Positions 1-11,885 of a DNA stretch of 64,000 bases are shown piece by piece. A program made the position numbers and the translations under genes. Each line of letters starts with the position of its first letter. Within the stretch, counting starts at the first letter, position 1. Below the pieces are notes generated by a model. It saw only the letters and a list, made by a program, of their open reading frames with translations. It did no database searches and had not been told where the DNA came from. The stretch is from Epiperipatus broadwayi. Taxonomy: Eukaryota > Onychophora > Udeonychophora > Euonychophora > Peripatidae. The stretch lies in contig JAQFVV010006203.1 in assembly GCA_028023455.1 (NCBI GenBank), positions 14,734,348 to 14,798,347 on the forward strand. Direction: 5' to 3'.

Positions 1-683
1 TGAAAAATAGTCAAAAGGTTTATTATAAAGTCCATAAGACTTAAGTTGTGCACCAGAGATGCAGCTGTGATCCGTTAAGTTCCATATGCTATCATTGCAA
101 TAAATCATGCAGATATATATTGCCATTTATAGCTTAAAAGAATATTGATAGCTATTTGAAACATTGAGATAGGTAAACATAAAAAAAAAACACATTAAAA
201 ATAATATGTGGAATTGTCATCTTAAAGTGCTATTTATAAATATATATATATATAAAATGCTATTTATGTAATTTAGCATAACATATTATGGTTCTCAGCA
301 CAAATAAAAATTAATTATTAGAAATTATATAAAGTTCATTAGGAAATTCATCAAATTTACATAAGGAATAATTCATCTCTTATTTGTTTTTCACTTGTGA
401 CTGACTTGATAAACTGTAGTTTTATTTGAAAAAGTGCAAACAAATGACATTTAATATTGGAAAAAGCACACAGTGTTATAATGTGTAGACCTAGATTTAA
501 CATCTTTTTAAATATATATTATAATTTTACTGTCATAAAATCAAAATAATTATATGATCCATTATAATATTTTCGTTATTACATAACAACAGATATTATA
601 CCAGTACAATAAAGGTTTTTCAAGAACTATTAATTTTTTAAATATAAACATTACCATACACACACATACACAGTATATATAGC
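1..683. other. AT-rich DNA without a recognised gene
   Basis: No coding region, RNA gene or clear repeat family is visible. The stretch holds short AT and CA runs and ends just before the truncated 5' edge of an RTE-like LINE. Confidence 0.5.
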
Positions 684-3505
684 AGGCGGAGGGTGCTAAG
701 AATCCCCTGATTGTTGGACCCAGGCTGCCATTTGATGACTTTTTATTTAGATAGTATAACTGTAGATCACTTTCAAGTGAAGGAAGACTGTAAGAATTAG
801 AAGAAGAACTGTCTTATATTAAATGGGACATTATTGGACTTTGTAATGTTAGAAGAAAGGTGAAGAGACAATTGATTTAAAAAATGGACATGTACTATAA
901 TATAAAGGCACAAATATTGGAAATACAAGTGGAGTAGGATTCATTATAAATAAAAAGTGGAAGAACAACATTGTGGAGATTGATGGTGATTTGGACAGGT
1001 GGCAAGATTAGTTATACAACTTAATAACAGATACCAAATGCAGATAATTCAGGTTTATGCCCCAACAGGTTCTCTTAGTGATGAAGTAGTAGAAGATTTT
1101 TATATGGATACGCAAAAGGCTTTTGATCAGAGTAAGCAACATTTTAAGATTGTTATGGGAGACTTTAATGCTAGAATTGGTAAACAAATGAAAGATGAAA
1201 ATGCTGTAGGTAATTTTGGTTATGGTAATAGAAATGAGAGAGGACATAGACTTGTGGAGTTTGCAGAAAAATAAAAACTTTATCTTATGAATTCTTTTTT
1301 TGAGAAAAATGTTAAAAGGAAATGGACATGGAAGCATGCAAATGAAGGTAAAGCAGACCTGGATTATATTTTGACTAACAAAAAATTCATATTTTAAGAT
1401 TGTAATGTTCTTAATAAATTTAACACAGGAAGTGATCATTGATTAGTAAGATGTAAGAAATGTGTTAATGCAAAACTAGAGAGACACAAATTATTAATAA
1501 AAACAATATTTACAGTTGATATTTCTAATCTTCAGAAACATTCTAATGAATTTAAATTAGAACTTACAAATTAGTTTCAAGTATTAGTAGATTTTGAACA
1601 TGATTCAGATTTGCATGAAATTAATATGAAAATAACTGATACACTTTTAAAAACTGCAACAAAGATAGTTGGTAGAAAAAAGCAATTGATCAATAAAATT
1701 TCTACTGAGACTAGAGAATTTATGAGAAAAGAAGGAATATGAAGATATACAAAAGTGATGCATTTAAAAGGATTGAATATCTCGAATTCTGTAAAATGGT
1801 GCAGAAAAAAGTTGAAAATGACTAAGCAAGTATAACTGTGAACTAGCAAGGAAAGTTGTAGAAGAGAATAAAAGTCTCAAGAGTGTAAAACAACATTTTG
1901 GTATTGGTAGGAAATTTATATCTGCAATAAGAAAAAAAGATCAGATTATTACTAAAAAGAGAGATGACATCATGAAGTGGATAGAAGAACTTCTATCAAG
2001 AATTATATAGTAATAAAGAACAAGTACCTCCTACATCTATTGTATCTTTTGAATTGCCCAGAATTTTAAATGAAGAAGTGAGATGTGCAATTAAATTTAT
2101 AAAGAAAGGAAAGGCTCCAGGTAATGATGGAATTATAATTGATATATTAAATGAAGCAGGTGAAGAAATAGAATTTTTGTTTAGTAAAGTTATATACCAA
2201 ATGTCTAAATGATAAGATGTACCAGATGATTGGAAGATTGCAGTATTAATATTAATATTTTAAAAAGGTGATAAAGAAGATATTTGAAATTACAGACATA
2301 TCCGCCTTTTATCAGTATTATATAAAAATTTTACCAAGATAATTACAACTCGTCGATAGAGAACATTAGATTTCCACCAACCAAGAGAACAAGCTGGATT
2401 TAAAAGTGGTTTTAGTACAGTGGATCATATTCTGGTATTGAGAGAAATTATAGAAAGGACAAATGACTATGAGTTTCCATTATGCTCTGAATTTGTAGAT
2501 TATGAAAAGACATTTGATTCTATAAATATTTCTTCAATGATTAAAGCATTGGATCATCAAGGTATAGATTCAGGATATTGTCATATTTTAAAAAATATTT
2601 ATAAAAATGCAACAGCAACAATTAGATTTTATAATGATACAAGAAAGTCAACAATGAGAAGGATGTAAGACAGGGTGACTCCATATGGGAAGCTAAAGGA
2701 ATAAAAGTAAATGGGGATTATTTAAGTCACTTAGATTTTGCCAATGATGTAGTTGTTTTTGCAAATAATGTTTTAGAGCTGCAGGAATTGTTGCAGTAAT
2801 TATCAGATGAAAGTAGGAAAATAGGACTAAAGATAAATATTAAAAAGACTAAAGTAATGTTTAATGGATTTTCTCAAAATATGAAAATAAAGATTGAATA
2901 TGATGAGTTTGAAGAATTTAACAGCTACAATTACCTTGGTCAGATTATTAATACCAATGAAAACATAATGGATGAAATTAATCATAGAATTAAACTTGGT
3001 TGGAGTGCTTTTGGTAGAAATAACTTGAGACTAAAAGGAAATATGCCTATGTGTTTGAAAAGGAAGGCTTTTAATAAATGTGTTTTACCAGTTCTTACTT
3101 ATGGATCTGAGATTTGGACACTTAATAGAAGAGCAATACAGAGACTTCAGACTACTCAAAAATGTATGGAGAAATGCATGTTGGGAGTAACAAGAAGAGA
3201 TCGAAAACGCAATATATGGGCAAGAGAGCAAACAGGTGTTACTGACCACATTGAAAAAATTAAAAGACTGAAGTGGAGTTAGGCTGGACATATTGCTAAA
3301 AGAGATGATAATAAATGGGCAATTGAAATCTTAAACTGGATTCCAAGATATTGCAAGAGACCCAAAAAGAGACCACATGTGAGATGGATGGATGAAATAA
3401 GAAATAGTGCAGGGGTGTTGTGAAGAAGAGAAGCTAAAGATTGAATTGAACTTGGAGAGACCTTCATCCTGCAGTGGATTGATAATGGTTTATGATGATG
3501 ATATA
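684..3505 (+). mobile_element. RTE-like LINE, degenerate, 5'-truncated
   Basis: A non-LTR retrotransposon whose protein would carry an APE-type endonuclease followed by a reverse transcriptase. Endonuclease motifs are VYAPT and GDFNARIG near 1050-1190 and an RKWTWKHAN...DYI block near 1318-1370. Reverse transcriptase motifs include GFKSGFSTVDHI (about 2396-2430), a DYEKTFDSIN block (about 2498-2530), YLSHLDFANDVVVFA (about 2720-2765) and the C-terminal block KCVLPVLTYGSEIWTL (about 3076-3125). The reading frame is broken many times by stops and shifts. The catalytic FADD box reads FAND. A deletion removes sequence between RQGDS and the next motif near 2670-2690. The 3' end has a TGATGATGA tail, as RTE elements often do. 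The 5' edge lacks about 90 bp of coding sequence that the copy near 33541 retains. It is dead. The RTE clade call is from motif style, not a search. Confidence 0.85.
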
Positions 3506-4442
3506 TCTATTTTAAACTCTCCACAACAATATTATTACAGAGACCCCTTCTTTTAAATAAAGAAAAACTAATTTTGCAGCCCATTCAAAAGGAATGCTGT
3601 AAAATAAAAATTCAAACTTTTCTTTATTTAAAGGGCGGGTGTGGTTGAAATAATATAGATGTGGAGCGTTTAAAATATTTTATAGAAATTTCAAGTAGCA
3701 TTATGCTATGTTTATCTTTATATAGGCACTAGGTCTATTTCATATTTATATGCAGTGACATAACAATAAAAATAATAAATATAACGGTAATTAACTATTA
3801 TATACAGTCTTTCAATCTGCAGAATTACTTTCAGTTAATTCCTTAAGCTGACATCTAGATTTTGTTTTTTGAATTATAATTTTTTTAATATAATATATTA
3901 CACAATAAACGAAAAGAAATTATTATTCACGTATAGATATAACTATAAAGACAAGATGGAAGTAATGACATTTAAAAATTAAAGTTTAGTTTTATTAATT
4001 ATTAATATAGATTTATTTGTATACAATATATATAGATCGTTCCCTTATATTTGCATATTATTCATTCATACACACACAAACTCATGCACATTATGAAACA
4101 TTAATGAAAGTATAGTCATGTACATATGCAAAATATTATGAAGATATATATGCATACATATATATTATATGATTTTCCATTTACGTTTTAATGACCTATC
4201 ATTTACTTGTTTAGAATGTTTCTGTAAACTCTTACCTTTATATATATTTAATACAATTGGTCTCAAAGATTTTTTTTCTTTTTTAGAATCTTTAATGCAG
4301 AATAAAGGTTTAATATTTTTTTAATAATTTAGTTTATGATCGTATGATATATTATGAGCATATAATATTGATTTATTGTTCTATTAGATTCATTTTTTGA
4401 TTATTTTTGTTTTGTTTTTTTCCCCATACGTCTGAAGTAAAA
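3506..4442. other. AT-rich DNA without a recognised gene
   Basis: No gene or repeat family was recognised. The right end carries the left target duplication (TCTGAAGTAAAA, from 4431) of the adjacent inverted-repeat element. Confidence 0.45.
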
Positions 4443-5186
4443 ACAGAAACAAAACTCTCCGTACAATAACTCAGTGAAAGCCAAAGTAATCAATGGAAGA
4501 AGGTTTGTGCACAAAATCCCCATCCAGTGCCTACTCATCCAATATCCCCAGACTAGTTTCTAGTTTGCAGCTTTTATCAGTGAGGAGCCTTGGATCTGAG
4601 AGCACTGCACCTAGATCTTAGGATCTAATGCAACCATCTAGCAACTACCTTTTACCTTGTTAGTTAACTATAAAGCTATGAATCCAAAACTGAAGATCCA
4701 AAAATATTTTCAATACCTATACATTTTGGTGTAACCATAGCATAAGAAATAGTGATTATGCAATGTTTAATGGTTTAATACCAATAATGGCTAAGGTTAT
4801 TAAAGAACCAAAGACACCAAAATGTATAGGTACTGATGTGAGTTCAGATCTATATGACTATATAAGTGAATGAACTTGGATTGAAAATATTATTGCATTT
4901 TCAGTTTTGAACTCATAGCTTTATAGCTAACTAAAAAGATAAAAGGTGACTGCTGGAGGGTTGTATCAGATCCTAAGATCTAAGGGCAGTGTTCTCAGAT
5001 CCAAGGCCACTTACTGATAAAAGCTGCAAACTAGAAACTAGTCTGGGGATAATGGATGAGTAGGTACTAGATAGGGATTTTATGCACAAAACTTTTTGCA
5101 TCCATTGATTACCCTGGCTTGCATTGAGTGGCACTACAGCTTGAACAAGCATAAGAAATGGTGATCATGTGATGTTTAGTCATTCT
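4443..5186. mobile_element. Foldback element, family A, copy 1
   Basis: A long inverted repeat. The left arm (ACTCTCC... then CAATATCCCCAGACTAG) is repeated as its reverse complement at the right (CTAGTCTGGGGATAATGG...). The centre carries mirrored matches to CCTATACATTTTGGTG (near 4715-4730) and CCAAAATGTATAGG (near 4815-4830). The direct repeat TCTGAAGTAAAA at 4431-4442 and 5187-5198 is a 12 bp target duplication that fixes the boundaries. Both arms contain a hammerhead-like core, here with G8 changed (CTGATAA). No open reading frame is present, so it is non-autonomous. Related copies lie at 10290-10987 and 47780-48536. Confidence 0.8.
4545..4586 (-). ncRNA. Hammerhead-like motif, core mutated
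   Basis: On the - strand the order is TCCTCA, CTGATAA, a 13-base spacer, GAAAC, TA, GTC, TGGGGA. Helix I (TCCTCA with TGGGGA, one wobble) is intact, and GAAAC and the GTC triplet are present. The invariant G of CTGATGA is A, so this copy should not cleave. It is a decayed relative of the motif at 10402-10443. Confidence 0.5.
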
Positions 5187-5198
5187 TCTGAAGTAAAA

Positions 5199-7739
5199 CA
5201 TAACTACTTTCCACTTTTAATTTTAGAGACTATATCTCTTTTATTTTAGAATTAGACATGAATGTTTGAACTTTTTTTTTTTGTCATTTGACCATTCAAA
5301 AATTATTTTTATTTACCTAAACTCCTGATCTATTCTTTATACACCTATTGTTTTTCTATATTATCATAACTATAGAAATACATGGTATTCTTTTATAGGT
5401 TTATTGCTTTTAAAACATTTATTGGTTTTGGGTCTATCACTAACATGTCATAATTTTTGATACAATTCTCTGTAGATAGCTTTTATTTTTAATTTGAAAT
5501 AACATACAAATATTATTATTTTTTTTTTGTGTGTGTATACATATAATTAAGATTTCTATTCTGTAACATATTTTTGAAGCATATAAATCAAGATATCTAA
5601 GAAAGATAAATAACTCCCAAGATGCAAATTAATACAATTTAATGGACAAATGTCACTGTTCCTGGTCTCATATCTTTGACACTATCCACATTAACTAAAT
5701 ACCTTAATGATTATTACTAACCATTTATTAGGCTAAATATTATTAGACCACACTTACCTTAGATATCAACTTTAAACCCAATTATATATTATTATAATTG
5801 TTTTTATTAAACATAACCACATAATACCATTAATCCAATTTTCCCCATCATTTTTTTTTATGTATTAATTATACTTTTAGATATATTTACAATTTCCATT
5901 CCACTATACTTCAAACATATGAATAAAGATATATAAAAAAGGTAAATGCACCTACAACATTTATTGTAGTAAATTTGATATTGATGAATCCAGAACAAAT
6001 AATGAAGACATGTGTAAGAGATTGTAATCTGGGCTAATTAAAGATGCTTGTTTTAGCATAAAGCACATTTTGGAGCCATTTGTCTTTTTCAGATTCTTTA
6101 TTCATATGTTTCAAGTATGTGTGATAGAATTGTAGTCTTATATATGCAAAAAGTGAGGAATGAAATTGGATGAAATTTTTACAATAACAGTCTTCCATTA
6201 AAAAAAAAAATATCACAGAATATTGTTGAATTATAATTAATATTATAGTCATGACAAGATTCTTATTTAAATTGCATATTTTGACAACTCTTTAGATTTC
6301 AAAACTCATTGGATTTATTCTTACATTAATGCTAAAATTATGTTGTTTATTTGAAAAATTACTTTAACTTGTCTATAAATTAGTTATGTAAGTATACTGA
6401 GAGTGATCCATATAATGATTTTCTCCATAAAAGCAATGAACACTTGTTTTTAGTTTATTGGTGATTAGTGAATATCAATATGACTCTTCTTGCAATTTGC
6501 TCTTGAGAGAGAGTATTAGAATCCCATAGGAAATCGGGTTTAAACTTCCAATCTTCATGCCAGTCAACATAATGAGGGCTGAATCTTTGTCTGGGTGGAC
6601 TACCAAATCAAATACACATGGCTAGAAAAATCATGGATATATAATTTTTTTTCAAAATGGCATATTACTTAATAATTAAAAATTATGTTGTAATTACCTA
6701 ACATGTCTAGAATAAGTAATGAACCAGCCATCACTTGAAGTATATAATAGTGTAAGCAGATATAGATATACATTCATAAAGAACTGAGTATTAATAGCTC
6801 CAAGATACTTAGCCACAATGTTTTCATCATTCAATGATGGACATGAAACCAGTATAAGTAAGCAACTTCAGAAATCAATGAAATCTTTGACTGAAATTTA
6901 TTTTTAAAACACAAATGAATAAATGTTAATCTCTAATAAATCTATAAAATCCTAATTTAAAATATTATAATTGCTTTGTAATTTTTAGAATATCTCAAAA
7001 GATCCTAACATAGAATGATAATGATGTTACATGAACAGTGTCTGAAGATGTGGTCACCAAATAGGCCATATTTTTCTTTGTTAACATCACTGTCAAATTT
7101 ATTACTATTTTTAAAAACAAAACTTATATGAATAAAATCAAAGTATATATGTATATTCTTTTAGTTTTATATAATTATTATGTAAAAAATAATTATATAT
7201 GTTTAATAAACTACACAAAATATATTTTTTATTTCAAAAATTTTCTTAAGTAAACTCATAAATGCTGTGAAAATCTGATTACTAAGAACTAAATCCTTCA
7301 AAGATATGGAAGTAGAGTATATAGGGACCAAATTAAATACACTTTGATCTTTAGTGACTATATGGAAAATACTGATTTCTTCAGATTTTTTTAATTAATA
7401 AATTATTATACATTAGATTACTGTTTTGACATTTAAAAATCTTATGGAAGTATCATTACAAATAGTTATAGAAGAGCAATTTAAAGTAGGAGAACTATTG
7501 GTCCATCTTTGAGGTAAACAGTTATATTAACTGTCTGACCTTATAACTATTTAGTTAATAAAATTAATTGTGAAATTACCTTGAAGCAGTAAATGTATAA
7601 ATATATTAGTACATATTGAAGAAAGTGCTGTTATTATAAGCTACATCTATAGGATATGCATATTCACAGAAATAATTTTTAGTTAAATGATCAACAATAA
7701 AAATTTAAAGTTGCAATTGTTAAAAATAATTTTATTTTA
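5199..7739. other. AT-rich DNA without a recognised gene
   Basis: No convincing coding region. Short open frames, such as one on the - strand at 6034-6252, have low-complexity products and no family resemblance. A GTTTAAACTTCC sequence near 6538 resembles a tRNA T-arm, but no complete SINE head could be drawn around it. Confidence 0.4.
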
Positions 7740-7875
7740 TGTTTCTCAATTTATTTAATACACTAGATCTAGTGTCTGAATATTCTAGCTCCTCATTGAA
7801 TTGATCTGGGGATATGAGTATTTTGGATAGAGATTTTAAATATAAAATATATATATTGACTTTTTTATGCATCTA
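7740..7875 (+). repeat. Decayed family A foldback fragment
   Basis: The stretch CTAGATCTAGTGTCTGA, then AGCTCCTCATTGA, then GATCTGGGGATATGAG, then GCATCTATTGAAGA follows the order of a family A arm. The hammerhead core between the helix I halves is deleted. The fragment is old and partial. Confidence 0.5.
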
Positions 7876-9599
7876 TTGAAGATACAATTTTCACAATAAT
7901 TTAATAATGCATTATGGAAAAATAAAATACTAAATGAGCCAAAAAATTAACATACCTTAAAAACAATAAAGATAAGAATGTATAATAATGAGCATTATGT
8001 AAAAATAAGAAAGTAAAGACTTTAAATGTTTTAAAATTAATTATTTTAAATATGTTCATAAATTGTACATTTAGGTATATTAGTTTTTGAATTAAAACAT
8101 TTTTAATATTCTATACTAAATAACAAATATATATAAATACACACACTAGTCATTGTTTTAACATTATTTTCCTGAAAAGGGAAACTCTGCAGTCATCCAA
8201 CAGCCTCTGAGCAAACCTTTCTTATAAACATTTGAAAGGTTTTCTTGAACAAAATAAATATTAATTATTTATAAAAAATTCATGAAAAACATATGAATAC
8301 AAGCTAATGTTAAAAAAATATGACAAAAATGATAAAAAAATATATATAATTGCTTTATTAATTAAAAGTACTTTTGCATCAAAATAATGTTTTACTATAA
8401 TGTAAAAATATATTTAAAATTGCACATTACTTCAAATCATTTATTAATTTATTTTAATAAACCGGAATTCTAATAAAAGTGTAAGTGCACTTTTTCTTTT
8501 TATAAAAAAGTTCTTTTTTTTAATATATTTTTTGCAAAATTTTGATATCTTAAAAAGTGTTAATCAGGCTACCACATTTGATATCTCATGCAAAACTACA
8601 AGACATTATATGCAAATGATATAAAACATACATATGTTTTTTTCTAGATTTTTATAAAGATGATTAATTATAAAATTGATTATTTTTGAATTTTCTATTA
8701 AATGAAAATGGTTATTTTCTGTAAAAGGACTAAGTCAATCAAAAATGATGAAGAGAGAGTGACTCAAGGGTTTGGAAACAGAAGGCAAAAAGTTCATTTT
8801 ATTTAATATATATAGAAACATTAAAAAAAACTTTTTATATAAATTGAGTTTAAACAGTTCAAAATTAAAAATATTGAAGTTTGTTTGTTTTTTGACATTT
8901 TAAGCAAGTTTAAACTTATAGATAAAAGTTGTATAAATTAGTATTTGGTATAATAAACATTTTGTTTTAAAAAAATAAGACTCATGTATATATATATATT
9001 GTAAATTTATTAAATAATTTTGCCTTTGATTGAAAATAATTGTAAGTTATATATTTAGGATAAATGAGAAACTCATTTATTTTTGTAAAGAAGCCATATA
9101 TATATATCCTTTCTCAACTATTGTGATAATGATTCTGATATTGCCAAAAGTCATTTTGTTTAAAAGTCCACACCCATTATAATTTTATTTAGCCATACAA
9201 AATTAATTAATTTATAAAATTTAACAACCAACTAATTCACTTTTTAAAAAAAACATTAAAACATAACTTTTTAAAAATAGAAAATGCAAATGTATTTCAT
9301 TAAAAAAATAATATAGTTTTAAATAATGATTTAAAATTTTTTGTAAGTAATAAATCAAACACTTAGATATTGAAATAATGGTGATAAAATTAAATGAAAA
9401 TATTTTATTAAAAAGAACAAATTAAGAAAGTAAACACAAAATACTTGAATTATTAAAAATTTTAATTATGAAAATCATAACTATATTTAGCTAATAAAAA
9501 CATAAATCAGTTACAAAATGAACAGTTTATTAAAGAATATGAAAATTATGAATATAAATCCAAAATTGTTAAAAGTGTATTATTTATTAATTATTAAGA
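7876..9599. other. AT-rich DNA without a recognised gene
   Basis: Homopolymer-rich AT sequence with no gene, RNA or repeat family that I could support. Confidence 0.4.
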
Positions 9600-10289
9600 C
9601 ATCATACAACCAAACAGTCATTATATTACCTTTGCTTCCATCTCGCTATTCATTAGCATAATCTTCTATTTTCACCACTTTTATGCCATCTCAAGTAAGC
9701 TTTAGTAATCAATAAATGCTAAAATGGTAGTGCTTTATAAATCTCTATCCAATGCTATCATATTGAAATAACTATAGATTCATTTCTAGCTTGTGGATTT
9801 TATCAGTGAGTAGTTTTTTTGAACAGTATACTTGGACTTTTAAATTCTAAGGCATCTTTCCTCTAACAGCCATTTTTTACTTTTTGTTATATTATCATGC
9901 TACCAGCCTAAATCTGAAAAACATTTATTTTGCTCAATATGAGTCTATTTGCTTACATAGTTATATAGATATGAAACCAATTCAGTTTCAATATATTTTG
10001 TTTATAACCTTAGGCACATTTATCCTTTGGTCAGAAATGGCATCATACCATTAATATATTAAACGATCAACTAATCATCACATTACTGTTGCTTATAGCA
10101 TAAAACATTATACTAGAGGGCATAAAAGTAGAAAAATAGAAGATTATGCTAATTAATAAGAAGACATAAGCAAAGATAATATGATGATTAATTGCTCATA
10201 TAATGTCTTAATGATATAGTAACATTTCTGACCAATGAATGAAAGTCCCTAAGGTTATAAAAACTAAGACCACCATAATATATATTTAA

Positions 10290-10987
10290 AAAACAGGCAA
10301 ATCTCTCCATATAGTAGTGCCACCTTGTGCTAACCAAAGTAATCAATGGATGCCAGAAGGCTTGTGCATAAAATCCCTATCTAGTGCATATGCATCCAAT
10401 ATCCCCAGACTGGTTTCTGGATTGTGGCCTTCATCAGTGAGGAGCCTTGGATTTGAGAGCACTGCATCTAGATCTTAGGATCTAATGCAACCCTCCAGCA
10501 GCCACCTTTTATCTCTACTTCATTACAAAACTATGAGAATGAAATTGAAAACACAATATTTTCAATCTAAGCTCAATAGCTTATATAGTCATATGGGTCT
10601 GAACTCAATTCAGCACCCATACATTTTGGTGACTTTGGCTCTTTAACAACTATAGCCACCACTATCCTATTTGTGTTTTCAATTTCATTCTCATAGTTTT
10701 GTAGTGGAGATAAAAGGTGGCTGCTGGAGGGTTGCATTAGATCCTATGATCTACATGCAGTGCTCTCAGATTCAAGGCTCCTCACTGATAAAGGCCACAA
10801 GCCAGAAACTAATCTGGGATATTGGATGAGTAGGCACTAGATAGGAATTTTATGCACAAAGCCTTCTGACATCCATTGATTGCTCTGGTTAGCACAAGGT
10901 GGAACTACTATATGGAGAGTTTTTGCCTGTTTACTAACAGGTGTGTGCTAGCATGAGATGGTGATCATGTGATGTTTAGTAGTTTAA
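10290..10987. mobile_element. Foldback element, family A, copy 2
   Basis: The best preserved copy. The arms start AACAGGCAAATCTCTCC at the left and end GGAGAGTTTTTGCCTGTTT near 10942. A one-sided tail then ends GATCATGTGATGTTTAG. The 13 bp direct repeat TAATATATATTTA at 10277-10289 and 10988-11000 is a clear target duplication. Arms are roughly 250 bp or more. The left arm, on the - strand, contains an intact hammerhead-like core. No coding capacity is present. Variable 12-13 bp target duplications across copies argue against a classic DNA MITE, whose duplications are short and of fixed length. Confidence 0.85.
10402..10443 (-). ncRNA. Candidate minimal type I hammerhead ribozyme
   Basis: Read on the - strand, the elements in order are: helix I 5' half TCCTCA (10443-10438); CTGATGA (10437-10431); helix II region AGGCCACAATCCA (10430-10418); GAAAC (10417-10413); a CA loop; GTC, the cleavage triplet; helix I 3' half TGGGGA (10407-10402). 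Helix I forms six pairs, one of them a wobble. Helix III would be only two pairs (AC with GT). Helix II is weak here (GG with CC beside an A-A mismatch), but other copies vary with pairing kept (GGC/GCC and AGC/GCT). All core boxes are intact. Minimal-helix-III hammerheads are known from Penelope-like elements and animal retrozymes. Activity is inferred, not shown. Confidence 0.6.
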
Positions 10988-11345
10988 TAATATATATTTA
11001 CTGAAATAATTTTAATTTTATATAATTATGCAAGCAAACAGGCTTGGATTTCAAAAAATAATAATTTTTTCAGGAAGGGCTGGTAGCTTGATGGTATAAT
11101 AAAAAAAAGGGGGGGGGGGAAGCTGCTAGAGGAAAAGTTCATTAGATCCAAAAGTCCAAAAGTACTATTCAAAACAATCCAAAAAGCTCCTCATTGATGA
11201 AAGTCACAAGATAGAAACTGGTTGGATATATTTGAATAAAATATCACTGCATAGGAATTTATTAAGCACTTCCATCTGATATCTATTGATTACTAAAGTT
11301 TACACTAGGTGGCATAAATATAGTTAGAAAAGAGGATTATACTAA

Positions 11346-11734
11346 TGTTCTTTAATAACTAAAATTACAGCAAAAATAATATTAAAAAATATTTATTTTA
11401 AAGATAACAGGCACAAAAATAATATCAAGCATAATAATAGCATTATCTTTCAAATAATAATAACTATTAATAATAAAAATTCTAAAAACCTTAAATGGAT
11501 AAAAAGAAAAAAATCATATAAATATTGGATTGTCAAACAGTAAAAAAAAAATAGAAACACTCATATTTTATTCAAAAATTAAAACAGTATTATGAAATAT
11601 AAACATACAAGTAAACAACTGAAGAGCAATATATATATATATATATATATAATTGAACAATTAATAGAGAGATAATAAAACAGTATCTTATATTTACTAT
11701 TTAACATATAGTCATAAGTAAAAGAAATCAAGTG
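11346..11734. other. AT-rich DNA with an AT dinucleotide run
   Basis: No gene seen. An (AT)n run lies at about 11629-11651. Confidence 0.4.
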
Positions 11735-11885
11735 ATTTATTATTTAAGAGTTCATATGAAATTTGAGGACTCAGAAGTGATAGAGACAGTCATGATGAAG
11801 AGATTTTGAATGTTTGAGTTTGCAACTCTACCACTGTAATAAACTAAGCTGGTCAACATATGGCCTATTAAAATTTTACACTATT
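11735..11885 (-). repeat. tRNA-derived SINE, degenerate
   Basis: On the - strand a tRNA-like head can be traced (a weakened A box, TTACAGTGGTAGAGTTGC, near 11843-11826), followed by a body ending in an ATAAATCACT-like sequence. The same layout recurs near 36765, 36893, 49985 and 50430. It is old and diverged. Confidence 0.5.

Larger units (their letters stand above)
9650..11345. mobile_element. Old foldback element interrupted by family A copy 2
   Basis: The left part (about 9650-9980) and the right part (about 11030-11345) are reverse complements, sharing blocks such as CATTAGCATAATC, TTTATGCCA and TAGTAATCAATA. A third related block lies at about 10090-10200. Arm content follows family A, including decayed remnants of the hammerhead region, but divergence is greater. 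The younger copy at 10290-10987 sits inside it. A G-rich homopolymer lies near 11109-11120. Confidence 0.6.
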